Positions 12,267-24,378 of a stretch of DNA of 64,000 nt are shown here, piece after piece. The stretch lies in contig LR990041.1 of NCBI GenBank assembly GCA_905147135.1, forward strand, positions 14,507,907 to 14,571,906, read 5' to 3'. The position numbers and the translations under genes are program-made. The stretch comes from Blastobasis lacticolella (lineage: Eukaryota; Arthropoda; Insecta; Lepidoptera; Blastobasidae). The number at the start of each line of letters is the position of its first letter. Positions within the stretch are counted from its first letter, which is position 1. A model generated the notes under the pieces. That model saw only the letters and a list, made by a program, of their open reading frames with translations, searched no databases and had not been told where the DNA came from.

Positions 12267-15200
12267 ATGCGCGCTCTGTGTTCGGTTCGCGGGCCGCTGG
12301 GCGGGGAGGCGCGCGCGCTCGCGGCGGGCGCTCGCCTGCTGTCTCTGCGCATACCCGGCCAGCCGCAGCCGCTTCATTTCGTCGTCGAAGCCAAAGCGAA
12401 GGTCAAGGAACTGAAGGCATTGGCGAACGCTCACGCCCAACTACAAGGCATGACCGACACGGAACTCTTTGGATTAGCTGTTATGCAAAGTAAGTGCACT
12501 CACAATTGCTTCACTTTACAATCCAGCTTGGGTAGGTAGGTACTCTCTTTCTCCACAGTTGTTTGACAACTTAGTGTTCTCGACTCGTTTTAATTGTTTC
12601 CAAATATTTTAACACCCGACGCAAAAAGGGGTACCTAAGTTTCACGTGTCTAATGGCAGACAGACACACAGATAGAGTTATAAACGAACTCTATGTGTGT
12701 GTCTGTCTGCCTGTGACATCGTACGTAACTCCCGATCTGATGATGATAGACCGATATCGCAGCGGTTTTCTTTATTTAAAAAACCAGTTAATCGAGAGCT
12801 TTGTTTCATTGAAATTGATTTAGTAGTTTTGGTTAAGTTTAACGCAAAAATTTGGGAGAAAATTCCGCGATGTTTAGGTAAATCTTGGATATTATGAATT
12901 AGGCTCGTGCCTACATACAAAATTCAGAAAGATACTTAATTTAAACCTCATTTCTACAAGTAAGTAACCTACTCCTACTTATATTGTGTTTCTGCGACAC
13001 AAAAGCCATTTCGGTATGGGCTCAAAAAATCGCGACAAATTAATGTCACTGTAACAATATCACAATAACTAAATAACAAAACGTGCAACGACAATAAATA
13101 AAAGATTCCTGTGTCGTCTCGACCTCGACTTGGCCTCATCTCGGCCTCTTATCTATAAAATACAACAGATACATAAGGGTGTGTACGGTTTACGATTATG
13201 ACTATGAAGGTGACTAATTATATGTAAAAAGAAGTCCATCTATCTGCTAAGTAATTACTATCGTATGGCCGTGTGGTGTCCGGCAGAGTAGAATAGCACC
13301 AACCCCTTACATTCGTGGGTGTCGTACAAGGCGACTAATGTTTTCGAGGGAAAAGGTCTAGAGTCTCCGTAAGCTGGAAAATGGGCAGAAGCGTTTTCCA
13401 TTGTTATATTAAAACAAGCTGTAATCTCCAACCTCCAGCCAAGCGTAGAGATTATGGCAATGACCTCCTCTTTCGTGATCGAGACCCTAAGTTCTGCAAT
13501 GTACTGGTATGGGCTGTGATGATGAATTACTAACGTGGTCTGGTTATGTGTAGAGGTTGGACGAAAGACGACATACGATTTGTCGGTAAATATATTATCA
13601 CGCGAATATGAATGGAAAGGTCGGCAAAGGGCGTCCGGGAAGGACGTGTAAGTAGTGTTCAATAAATGCAGTTCTTCAAGAATGCTTTTATAGACAGAGA
13701 TGTTTTAACTGCTTACCGTTAGGCGGGTAGGCTTGTTTGCCACCTGTAGTTTAATAAATTACCTTGAAAATTGCAAGTTAGGAGAACACTCGACCGGTAA
13801 AAAGTAAATGTAAGAATGTGGAAGAGACAAAACCATGGGTGTGTATATACGTTGTATTTGAATAGACACCACATACACAATACCCTCCCCCTCCTCTGCT
13901 TACCTTGACGAATATGCGGGCACCGAGTCCGAAAATGATACCAAAGTTACTCGTATTATATATTAAAAAGCATGTTTTGTGATTTGAAGGCGATTTTGTT
14001 TTCTTTATATATTTTTTTTTTACTCTTGCAATCAATATCTGGAGCAGTTAATCGTAAACGTATGGCATGCCTCGGCGGCGCTCCCGTAGTATAATCTCAC
14101 TGAACATACTCTGTGTGTAAGCTTTTCATTTGCAGTGTTGCGCTATTAAACAGTTAATCATATTAATGAGACAGAATTGTATGCAAAATACATACTATAA
14201 TTTTTTTTTACTATTCATTACGTAAGTATACGTTTATGACAACGGCCCTGAAAACACGTATTCTACGAACATTTTAAGTGTCTACCAATTATGGTTACAA
14301 AGTTAAGTGTCCCGTGACAGACAGAGCAGAGGCTAAGATGCGGTTTATACAAAAATGATATATTTAGAACTTTTATCTGTCTGTCTGTTTGTTCGCACAT
14401 CACGCAACAGCTACTTAATTAATTATGATTCGGTATATTTGTAGCTTGAGTTGATAGTTTAGTAGGTACAATCTAAGCCATGTTTCTTCTAATTCGGTTG
14501 AGTAGAACCAGAGATACCACTTGAACTCTCCGCAGTACCAGCTTTCATACATAAGGGAGGTTCTAGCGAGAAAAAGATAAACTGCCCTAAAAACTATTTC
14601 CACGCCGACAAAGTCGCGAGCCAAAGCTAGTTTTTAATACATTCCTCCACAAGACATCAACGTGGGCGACGCTCGCGTTGAACTCTTGTGTATGAACAGT
14701 CAAGATTTTCTTGGTTATTGGCAACTGTCACCCGACTTCAATTATTTATACGTGTCACAGACCTAGAATATTTTTAATAGCTCGTCTTTTGATACAAACC
14801 ATTTTCATTTCTTTATATTAATTAATAATTAATGCTAAAATGTTACAAAATAAGACCATCGTTGGTTATTCTTAGATCCTCAAGCCTCCAACCCTGGTGC
14901 TGCTGGTCCGGGTGGTTAGTTGTAGGCGACGGCATCCAACTGCCACTGGAACTCTGGTCCCCCACGCAGGACCTTAGCCTTTTAAGAGTAATTTTCTATG
15001 ATGGTTTTATAAGTGGTTGTTTCAATGCGTTCGATTTCGCTAGGCGGTCAGTTCAGAACAGTGGCAGTGAACAATACGGTAGGGTGGAAGTAGCGGTATT
15101 TTGATAGTGTGGACTTTTCTGTAGGGTGGACATTTATGTATAGTGTACGTATCGATAGAGTGGACATTTTAATGTGGAGGTTTTAATACAGTGGAAAATA

Positions 15201-18200
15201 TGACACAGTATGGTTTACATGTAGGTATAATAATGTAATACATGCATATTATAATAGAGTAACCTTAAAAAAAGCTGGGGCGGGTCGCTAGTGAAAAATA
15301 ATTACTTAAAACATTTTTTTATAAATAACTGGCCAGCCGCGACTTCGTTCGCGTGTTGCCCTACACTATAAACTTTCCTCCTGAATCACTCTTTCTATCG
15401 TTGAAAACCGCAATAAACTACGCTGAGTACTTTAAAAGATCAGACACACAGATAGACAGACGGTGGGATGCGACTTTGCTAGTTTAACTATGTAGATATA
15501 GTCTCTGTTACCCTTGTGCAGTAGTTTAATTCTTCCTAAGAGCGCATGACTGACTTAACTTGGAATAAAAATATATTGGAACCTTAGTTTAATTGTTTGT
15601 AATAATGATTTTATTAATTATAGAGTAGCATATGTCTTATTCAAGGCACTAATCTAGCTACCTAAGGTACTCAAGGGCGTACGTTTCAACTCTACATTCC
15701 ACAATCATGCCACGTGTCCATGTTACGTGGAGGTGGAATCTTTCGTGTAACAAAAAAAACAAGTGTATGTACCATTCTAAGATATATGTTGTTCCTTTTA
15801 GTTTTAACGGCAACACATTTCCGGTACTTATATTATTCAAAGGCAAAATAATAGGATCGCGCGGAAGTATGTTGGTATAGGCATTGACATATATTGTATA
15901 TTACTTCGTATGTTATATAGTTTCAAATTTATACATTCTATCATCATCATATCACTCGGAAGACGCCCACTGCTGGGAATAGGCCTCCCCCAGAGATTTC
16001 CACAAAGGCCGGTCTTGTGCCTTTTGCATCCAGCTGGTACCTGCGATCTTTACCAGATCGTCGGTCCACCTTGTGCGAGGCCTACCCACACTGCGTCTTT
16101 CGGTACGTGGTCACCACTCGAGAACTTTCTTGCCCCATCGGCCATCTGTTCTGCGAGCCATGTGCCCTCTGCCCACTGCCACTTAAGCATGCCAATCCTT
16201 CGGGCTATATCGGTGACCTTAGTTCGCTTGCGGATCTCCTCAACCTAATTTGATCGCGTAATAAAACTCCGAGCATAGGCCTTTCCATCGCCCTTTGGGT
16301 GACAGTGAGTTTTCTTATATTAAGTAATTAAGTAGTATATTAAGTATTTAAGTAGTATATCAGTTATCTAGCACCCATAGTACAAGCTTTGCTTAGTTTG
16401 GGGCTAAATGGCGCTGTGTGAATTCGTCCACGAATATTAATTTATTTATTTATTTATAAGGCCCACAGTGAGCGGCCACGTCTCTAGTATACTACTTAAG
16501 TATTATCAAAGAAGATGCAGAATACTGTACCGATTTGAAAAATTCTCTCACTATTAAGAACCTATGTTATTCCCGAGTGACAAATGTTCTTTTACACCGG
16601 GAAATAAATGGGGCCCGCGGAAAAGTTGAATGTCTACAGAGATCCGAACTGCGCGCGGATGAAAGCTGCTGAAAACGGCTAGTAAAATTAAACACTTCTC
16701 ATAAATTTTTGGCGTTACATTAGGCTTTAACTTCATAAACAGGTACATCAATTTTAATTAATGTATTCGCGGTTTGATAGCCAATGAAACAATTATGACA
16801 AAGCTGCATTTATTTCATTTTTTTAAATTTTTCTTTCAATTTATTTATTTATTCGCATTGTCATGCATATGGCATTAATAGCCGAGTCGCTAATTATAAC
16901 CTAGTTAATTAATGAACACTAAAGCTACAAGTAAATATCTAAATTCTTCACCCAATTCAATTATTAGGCTTTTTTATACTAAAGTAGCTGTAATTATGCC
17001 TGTTCTTATGTATATTATAAAACAAACAAACAAAACAAAAGAAACAAGTTACTTTGTAAGTGAGGTTTTTCATTAAATATAAGCCTCAAGGTCGCGCCTG
17101 TTTTAGCTCATTCAACAATTAATGAGCAGACTGTAACTGTCGCCCATAACATCTACGATTCATGAATTTAGGTTGCACGATAGGTTTCTAAAAAAAGAAA
17201 TTTAAAGTTCCATACAAAAAATGGTATACAACCGTCGTCACCCCATGGGAATATTTTTAAGAACTATCGCTCAAATTATTGTTTAAATCTAGTACCTAAT
17301 GTACCGAGCGGCTATTCTGTATATCGATTTGCGATTTGTTTTCACTTAGCACCTGCCTTCAAGCCGGAACACAACAATGCAAATGCTTGTCAGCAGAAAT
17401 AGATAAGGCGGTTGTACTCACTCAGGCTTGAAAGACTCCTACCAAAAGACTTGGTATCTAATCTACACATAGACGATTTTTGTACCACCAAAAGTTATTA
17501 GAAAGAACATCCTTCGTCGACTGGTCGTGACAGGAATCACACAATATTTTACCTAAAATTATTGAATTTGCCCTCGCTCATGGATTATAAGATGTCGCTA
17601 AATAGTTCATAATATTATTCCCTTTTATTTTTACAGACGGAGAATATTTGTTCGTTGACCAAGAGAGTAAACTATCGAAGTATGCGCCAAAGAGCTGGAG
17701 ATCGTCCCATACTCATGTAAGTATGATCTTTCTTCATTAATCACATTAATTTCTAGTTATATAATATCCTTACCACCGTCTACTTTCTATCTTTTTATTT
17801 GCCCTCGCCACCAATCAGAAATTACTGACTTACAGACATAAGTTCAAAGTGTATATCAGACTGGGTGGCGCTAAGTATGGGCTCGACGTCGTGTCTTATA
17901 TAATTCAGATCACGTCTGTTAAATGCTTATATGTGTCGCAAGAGTATGGGAAAAATGGGATCCTTGCGAACATCTTAGTACGATTGCAAAAAACCGAATA
18001 ATTTAAATCTCTAAGAATGAATTTCGTAATCATCAGAGCTATTTTCAGGACTATTAGGCGCTTGTATTACAGAAATTTCAGTCACTTAAATCATTGTAAT
18101 GATAAAATGTATATAATGTCTGGTTCGCTGCATCACTATCACTACATATACAAAATAACAACGCGTCTGTCTGTCTGTTCCCGATAAACTCAAAAACAAT

Positions 18201-21200
18201 TGAACCAATTTTCATGCGGTTTTCACCAATAGACAGCGTGATTTATGAAGAAGTTTAAGGGGTATAATTTGTTAAGATTACGACCCGTGCGAAGCTGGGT
18301 ACTATTTTACATTAATAAAATAGTAAACTGTACACCTAGTATTCCAGATCCCGACAAACTTCTTGGTACAAAACGTATCTCAACAGCGCCAAAGCCAAAT
18401 TTCAAATCTCTTTGATTGGAGTGCGGCCAAATGGTGCCAAGACATTTGCCGGAATCTGTCTGTAGCAATACGAACTAACAATATATGCATGGAACAGATG
18501 TTATCTACGCCATGATAATCAATATAAAGTTTAGCACTTAGGTTAAATAGAACTGTCTGCAACCTTGGTTTCCTCTTTATCAGAGAAGCAGGTACCTAGG
18601 TATATTATAACTAGTGTCAAATAAGAAGACACTTGGCGGGTCACGTGGTTCGACTTGCGCTGTATACGATTAACTGCGAGAAAACCCCTCCACTGCCATT
18701 TGACAAGTCTCTTCTTTCATGACGCGGGTTATAATATATATACATATAGACTGTTCAACCAGTCTCAGGGTCCCCAGAGACCTCGGAGATCTGCATAATG
18801 TGTCGGTGGTAGACTCTGTCTGTTGTAAGAGTTTATTTTCTCGCGAATTGTAGAATTAAGTTAGAATTAGGTGCATCGAGCATAACTTTTAACTTGTATA
18901 TTACAAATAACCCCCTTCAAAGTACGCATATTACTCTTGCGGTTATATAAAACCTAACTGCATGAATCGTAGGTGTTAGGTGCGACAATACCTCTTACCA
19001 TCAGGTGGCTGTTTGCTCGTTTGACACCAAGTTGTATAATAAAACTAATCATTCTAATATCTATTACAGGGTCTGGACGCGAACGGGAAACCGCTCCTTG
19101 AATTGCACCTCGTCGTTCAGTTTCACGTGGAGAGCCCGATCTTGTTGCATGATGAAATTGGTCGTCACCTGTACTTCCTGCAACTGCACTACAATGTACG
19201 CACCAGAGATGCGCTGCCTGTCGAAATGTTTCTACTACTCAGTGGGCTAGCTCTTCAAGCGGAATATGGCGATGCAGAAACATATGAAGATCTAGACTAT
19301 TTCAGAGTAGAAGAATACACGTCAGCGTCGCTGACGGGAGACTGGGTCTCTGCGGCCATGCGCTCTTGTCATCGAGAACATCGTGGTCTATCAAAAAAAG
19401 ATGCAGAGTCAAGATTTATACGAGAGGTTTGCCTTCTTCCCGACACTATGAACTCACATAGATACCGGATGAAGCAAACAAAATCTGAGCCGGATCCAGG
19501 GACGGTATGGCTTCTCGTCACTGCTAAAGGTATCAGAATTTTGCCTGATAATGGACCAATCTCAATTTTCATATGGAGCTCCATCGGCAAACTTAGCTTT
19601 GACAGAAAAAAGTTTGAAATTAGAACAGAAAATGGGAAAGTAACCTTATATGCCTCAAGTGAAGAAAAATGTAAATATCTATTTTCCCTATGCAAAGAAA
19701 CACACCAATTTTCAATGAAAATTGCACCAAAATTAACAGAAATTTTTAGCCAAGAGGAAGAAGAGTGCAAGCTTTGCTATGGATATTCAAAACCTATAAA
19801 CATACACTACAATCAAAATAAAAGTGAACAGAGAATATCGGTTATATCTTCTACAAGCTCTAATACCACATCAGGCATTGTTAGTGATAGAGTTCAATCA
19901 GAGGACGAATTGGAAATTATGATTGATTCACCTCCCGCAAATTCAACTGAAAGTTTAGCTTTTGCTCATTTAAGAGATTGTACAAATTCATATTTTATTC
20001 GACGATTAGCCCAGGACAATCCACCTTTGAAAAAGAGGTCGTCTTTACAGCTACAAAAAATTAGAGCCCGATCAAGAAATAAGCAGGACGGTATTGACTG
20101 TGGTTTAAACGAAAACGAAGTTCAAGCAGAAGTTGGACAATGTTCGAAAACCCAAGTAGATGACACCACTTCTACTCCTGATCAAATAATTGCTGAAACA
20201 TCAACGGGGAGTCCAGGTTCTAATAATTTAAAATGTGCTGGATCACAATGTTCATCATCTTGCAGTACGGTGATTATGGCTCGAGCCGGATTAAGTGCAC
20301 TTAGTAGAGCATCTAATGCCAGTAGCTTAGAGTTAGGATACAGCCATACTGCACAAAACTCAATGATAAGTGACAATAGCACAGTTGGCATTGATATAGA
20401 ATATGCTCCAGATACAGTTTCAGCTCTGTACGATGGATTAGGACAAGCAGTTACGGTAGCTGCTTCCAGTGAAACAAGTGGCGTTTACACTATGGGTAGT
20501 TCAGAATTAACTGCAAGATCAAAAATAGATGCATTGTCAAATGCCAGTAGAACGGACTACGAAGGTTCTCATTACAGTAGTTATAAACCGTCCAAAGAAA
20601 ACGATCTCGCCGATTTTGATAGTGTCTCATCTATATTAAATAATAAAGCAGAGAGGACTAGTCATTCAACTGGAACATTACGATTGCAGACTGCTTTAGG
20701 TAACACAGATTGCGTGGATGGCCCTACTAAATTCTCAAATCAAAATCGTGACGACAAGGAAAATATGTTCCGAGAACGAGCTAATTCTAATGTAAGTGCA
20801 GTCTCATTTCACGGAGATGGTAGTGATCCAACGGATAACAAACATAGTTTACTAAGCGCAAGTGAGTTGAGTGACTTGATTGTGGGCCGAGGCGTGTACC
20901 CTAAAAGCCAATCAGTGAGTGACACTTTAGATTCTGTTTCGGACTACGTGAGACTTCCATTACCGTTCTCAGGAGACAGCTATATTAAAGGACATGAAGA
21001 CACTGCACCATCTGATGATAACTACCCTGATCATGCATTTTTTGATCGTCCACCTACACCACCAACAAGGACGGATAGTCGGAAAGTCCACAATTTATCA
21101 CTCCCAAATATTCTCAGCATAGATGATGATCTTCCGACTCTACCTAGATTTCCAGATAAACCTCCACCACCTTATGAGTTTAATCATCAAACACTTTCTA

Positions 21201-22564
21201 ACTACACTACGCCAAATATAAAAACTCCCCCTACTTATTCTGGTGTCGCAAAATCCAGTATGTCACTTAAATTAAATGATAAGGAAGAAGTAGCAGCTAG
21301 AGTCGTAACGTCAAAACCTATGATTACTGTCCTCAAAGCAGAAACTGGGGAAGTGAGCATTTCTAGTGAGAGAACGTTCGCAAGTCCTATGGTCATGGAA
21401 CACAGGTTTCAAAAATCTAAAAGACATCAAGCTTCTAGTCACCGAGCTGAAAGATCAAAATTAGCGCAAGGGATCTGTAGCAATTTGTCATCTCCCTCTA
21501 GAGAATTGCCAACTCACAGTATTGACGCTAATGTGTTAGTGGCAATGATGAAACTACCGCCACCCCCGCCGCCCCCAAGACGAACACGTTTGCCCCCACC
21601 ACCGCCCAACTCTCGCCTGCCGCCGCCTCCACCACCTCACAATCCAATGTTTCACCAGCAGCTATACAGTGATGTGGATTATGTGTACTACCCATTGCAA
21701 GATCCAGCTATATCTCAACAAAATTATCTCGATCACAAATTAACTGAATCACGAATGTCGGATATGCACAAAAGCAGTTTACAGTACAGAAGCACACCAT
21801 TCTTATCGACTTCTTTATCGTCATCGTCACTATATGGCTCGATACAAAACTTATCGGATTCGTACGTCCAACTTCCTGGAGCACGAACAAGCTGGTACTC
21901 TCTTGCCACAAGAAGCTCGGTCAGTAATCACTCGATCAATATAGATCGACCTCCAATTCCGCTTCACATTCCAGATATGAGCAAGTTCTCTCGGACAAAA
22001 TCTCATGAAAACATATTACATGTTAGAGATCCACCTCCTATAAAAACGAGGCGCATGCCTCCGCCGCCGCCGCCTCCCTATGAGCATAAGAAAAAGTATC
22101 CGACACATTTAAAAGACTTAAAAAATTGTAATATTTTAATGAACGCAAACAGTGACGTAAATTTAAGTAAAGTGAAAGAAGTTAATTGTGATTTAGATAT
22201 AAAAACTTTAAGAGAGAAGAGTAAGAATCTCGACTTGCCTCTTATAGCAGCATTATGCAATGATCGATCGTTGTTAAAACAAACTAAAGCATTTGGTGCT
22301 CCAAAATTAAAACAAACAGCTAGTGACTGTGAAAGTGAGCAAAAGAGTATGAAATCCACCGAAAATTTAGATTTTAAGAATAAACAGGAGTGTAACATTA
22401 AAAGAGAGGTATCAGGGTCCCAGAAAAAAATGCTTCTACGAAACCCTACAGATAAACTGCCAGCGTTACCTGGGTCTGAAACGCATACTCCTAGAGCGAA
22501 ATCAAACACTTACGTAATGCTGGATAGTGTAGGTAAAAATAAAAAAGTCCAACCTAGCTCATGA
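12267..22564 (+). CDS. ex: Expanded, FERM-domain scaffold of the Hippo pathway (3 coding exons)
   Basis: Exons are 12267-12489, 17637-17716 and 19070-22564; phases agree and give 1265 residues (Drosophila Expanded is somewhat longer, about 1430). The N-terminus MRALCSV matches the Expanded family, which fixes the start. The FERM domain fills about residues 1-330; exon 2 carries the conserved KSWRSSHTH and the FERM C lobe begins near 243. TSGIVS at 368-373 equals the Slimb/beta-TrCP phosphodegron known in the fly protein. Three PPxY motifs lie at 800-803, 821-824 and 1102-1105; in flies such motifs bind WW-domain proteins including Yorkie. A proline cluster spans 931-958. Expanded acts at the apical membrane to restrain Yorkie and is controlled by Crumbs. 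A polyadenylation signal lies at 22684. Identity is close to certain; exon ends were read by eye. Confidence 0.95.
12656..12710. repeat. 24-bp inverted repeat in expanded intron 1
   Basis: Arms 12656-12679 and 12687-12710 pair at 23 of 24 positions around a 7-nt loop. The arms are GTCTGTCTG-type sequence. The block follows a phrase (CCCGACGCAAAAAGGGG) common in lepidopteran repeats, so it is probably part of an inserted element. Confidence 0.7.
13250..13500 (-). repeat. Dispersed repeat fragment in expanded intron 1
   Basis: Reverse-complement relative of the repeat at 7440-7575, sharing 20 identical bases at 13439-13458. The beginning (GCCGTGTGGTGTCCGGCAGA) is another phrase common in lepidopteran interspersed repeats. 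It is non-coding. Confidence 0.5.
15945..16300 (-). mobile_element. RTE-type LINE reverse transcriptase C-terminal fragment
   Basis: On the minus strand, parts of the C-terminus of an RTE-clade polymerase can be read in broken frames: KVTDIARRIGMLKWQWAEG, then GRP-type and WMQKAQDRPLW phrases. The 5' part is absent and the frame is interrupted. It sits antisense inside intron 1 of expanded. Confidence 0.75.
17717..19069 (+). other. ex: Intron 2 of expanded, with repeat tails
   Basis: GTAAGT at 17717 and TATTACAG ending at 19069. The stretch 18130-18310 is a common lepidopteran repeat (GTCTGTCTGTCTGTTCCCG near 18165; GCGAAGCTGGG near its end). A LINE-type 3' tail (ACCATCAGGTGGCTGTTTGC) lies at 18995-19024, within 50 nt of the acceptor of exon 3. 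Confidence 0.75.
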
Positions 22565-22683
22565 CTTTGTCAATAAGATAATACTTTAACTTATTTTAGT
22601 TATCACTTGTGAATCCTTCCAGTGCTATGACCATACATCCACCGAATTTAGCCAAGACTGAGCTTTTTAATTTTATTCTTATA

Positions 22684-22689
22684 AATAAA
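22684..22689 (+). terminator. ex: Candidate polyadenylation signal of expanded
   Basis: AATAAA lies 120 nt past the stop codon. More distal A/T-rich signals exist (around 23225-23245), so a longer 3' untranslated region is possible. Confidence 0.5.
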
Positions 22690-23688
22690 CATTCCATTAA
22701 AAGTCAAAACACATTCCACTGAACAGCTACCTTCTCGGCACAGGTGTCTCCTTTTTTTGTACTACGTGACCAATCTAATTGCATCGACACCATTAGATGA
22801 TTGGTGCCTCATTTCATGCCAAAAGTATAGGAAATAGATATCACAATAATAATATGTATGTCAATATGAACGTCTTCCAAATTAATTACATTTAAGAAAA
22901 CAATAATTACTTGCTCAAAATAGCTTTTTAAGCCAACATCATGTATAAAAATAATTTCATTTTAGTTGTATTTAAATGAGTGTGTAATGTTTGTTTAAGA
23001 ATTTTATTTTGTATTGTTTATAAAAAGTGTGGTGACTTCATAAAAATACTCGCTATTTCCATTATACCTACCTGATGTACATAGATAGTCATATCGAAAT
23101 GAATGGAAATGTATTTTCTTAATGTATTTATTTTCTCATACATAATTTGTATATAAGTAATAATATATTTAACTAATAGAATTTACTAAGTACATGATAT
23201 TTGTTTTAAATGTGTACAAATGTATATTAAAATACATTACCTACTTTATTTGTTTTATTTGCTATTCTTTGGTACATATAACAGATCTTTTGGTATAACT
23301 TCATAGGATACAGATCTTTGGGTTTAACTTTATAAGATAAATAATAATAGAAGTAGCTACCATGATAGGATGAAATTATGACTTTTTAAAGACACATAGA
23401 TACTATTGCAACATGATATCTTAATACTACACTTAGTTTTACAAATTACAAATGTACAATTTTTAATACACTTTGGTATATCAACGTTTATCACTACCAC
23501 ACAACAGCCAGCAAGAGCTATATCATAATACTATCATGATTATATCAAGATATTTTAGCTGCAGTTTCTTATAATAATGACTATATGCGTCAAACTATTT
23601 ATAGCTAATAAAAAAGAATAAGACTTCTCCTGCGGCAATGCAAATCTCCGAATTAGCCTAATTAATTGGTGAGAAAAAAGGGTACCTG
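22690..23688. other. 3' flank of expanded, no gene seen
   Basis: Very AT-rich sequence without recognisable genes or bounded elements. Part may be 3' untranslated region of expanded. Confidence 0.5.
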
Positions 23689-24127
23689 CCTTGCAAAAGG
23701 TCAGGTATGCATAGAGGCCTTCATGAAATATCAGTACTTATGAAGGCCTCTATGCATCAGTTCTGCCGCGGGCTCAGCAATGTCCATAAAACGCTAAAAA
23801 TTACGACTTTTTTGGGTCATTTACTAATATCTCCAATACGGTGCGTCGTACACAAAAGTGTACCTACATATAATATATTTCATACAGTTCCCTAAAAAAC
23901 GTGCCGCCACAATCGAGAGTGTGGTTGTAAACGATTGAGAATTTTAAAAAGTTTGTAACGCATAAAGGCATTCGGTAGAAGAACACTTAGGTCTACGACG
24001 CACCGTATTGGAGATATTAGTGTGCGTAACGACGTAATTCTCAGCGTTTTATGGACAGTACTGAGCCCGCGGCATAGGATTGGATATAAAATATCCAAAA
24101 ACCGCCCATACCTGACCTTTTGCAAGG
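23689..24127. mobile_element. Foldback-type element with long imperfect arms
   Basis: Three blocks pair in order. 23689-23709 pairs with 24107-24127 (21 of 21). 23766-23795 pairs with 24043-24072 (28 of 30). 23827-23850 pairs with 23994-24017 (24 of 24). The centre is about 143 nt. Between the first two blocks the arms differ. The left arm carries a 45-nt perfect palindrome (23710-23754), and the right carries a different short hairpin (GGATAT/ATATCC). This is structurally a hairpin DNA element; no transposase is present. Confidence 0.75.
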
Positions 24128-24281
24128 TAGAATGTATGATTTTTTGGGCTAAATGAAGAATATTCTTATCGCGAAATACTTTTAGTTGGTCATTAGTGAT
24201 TTGGCCAGGCGGGAAAATGAGTGACGCCTGCATCAAATTATAATTATATCAATATAATTTACTTCAATTCTATATTAAATT

Positions 24282-24287
24282 TTTATT
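24282..24287 (-). terminator. CD98hc: Candidate polyadenylation signal of the CD98 heavy chain gene
   Basis: AATAAA on the minus strand, about 92 nt past the stop codon at 24379. Confidence 0.55.
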
Positions 24288-24378
24288 TTGTACTGTGGTA
24301 GTCGCCTGGATACGAATGCCTTTTGGTATAGGAGATTTGCGTTGCTTGGGGATACTTTTGTCTAACATTTCTGCATGT

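Larger units (their letters stand above)
12490..17636 (+). other. ex: Intron 1 of expanded, with repeats
   Basis: The intron opens with GTAAGT and closes with TTTTACAG. It holds a near-perfect hairpin at 12656-12710, a repeat fragment at 13250-13500 and an antisense RTE-type LINE fragment at 15945-16300. No exon-like coding sequence was found inside. Confidence 0.8.

Noticed and set aside
19103..22564. ATG at 19103 as the start of a 1153-residue protein
   Set aside because: The FERM sequence continues upstream to 19070 and joins two earlier exons in phase, so this ATG is an internal methionine.
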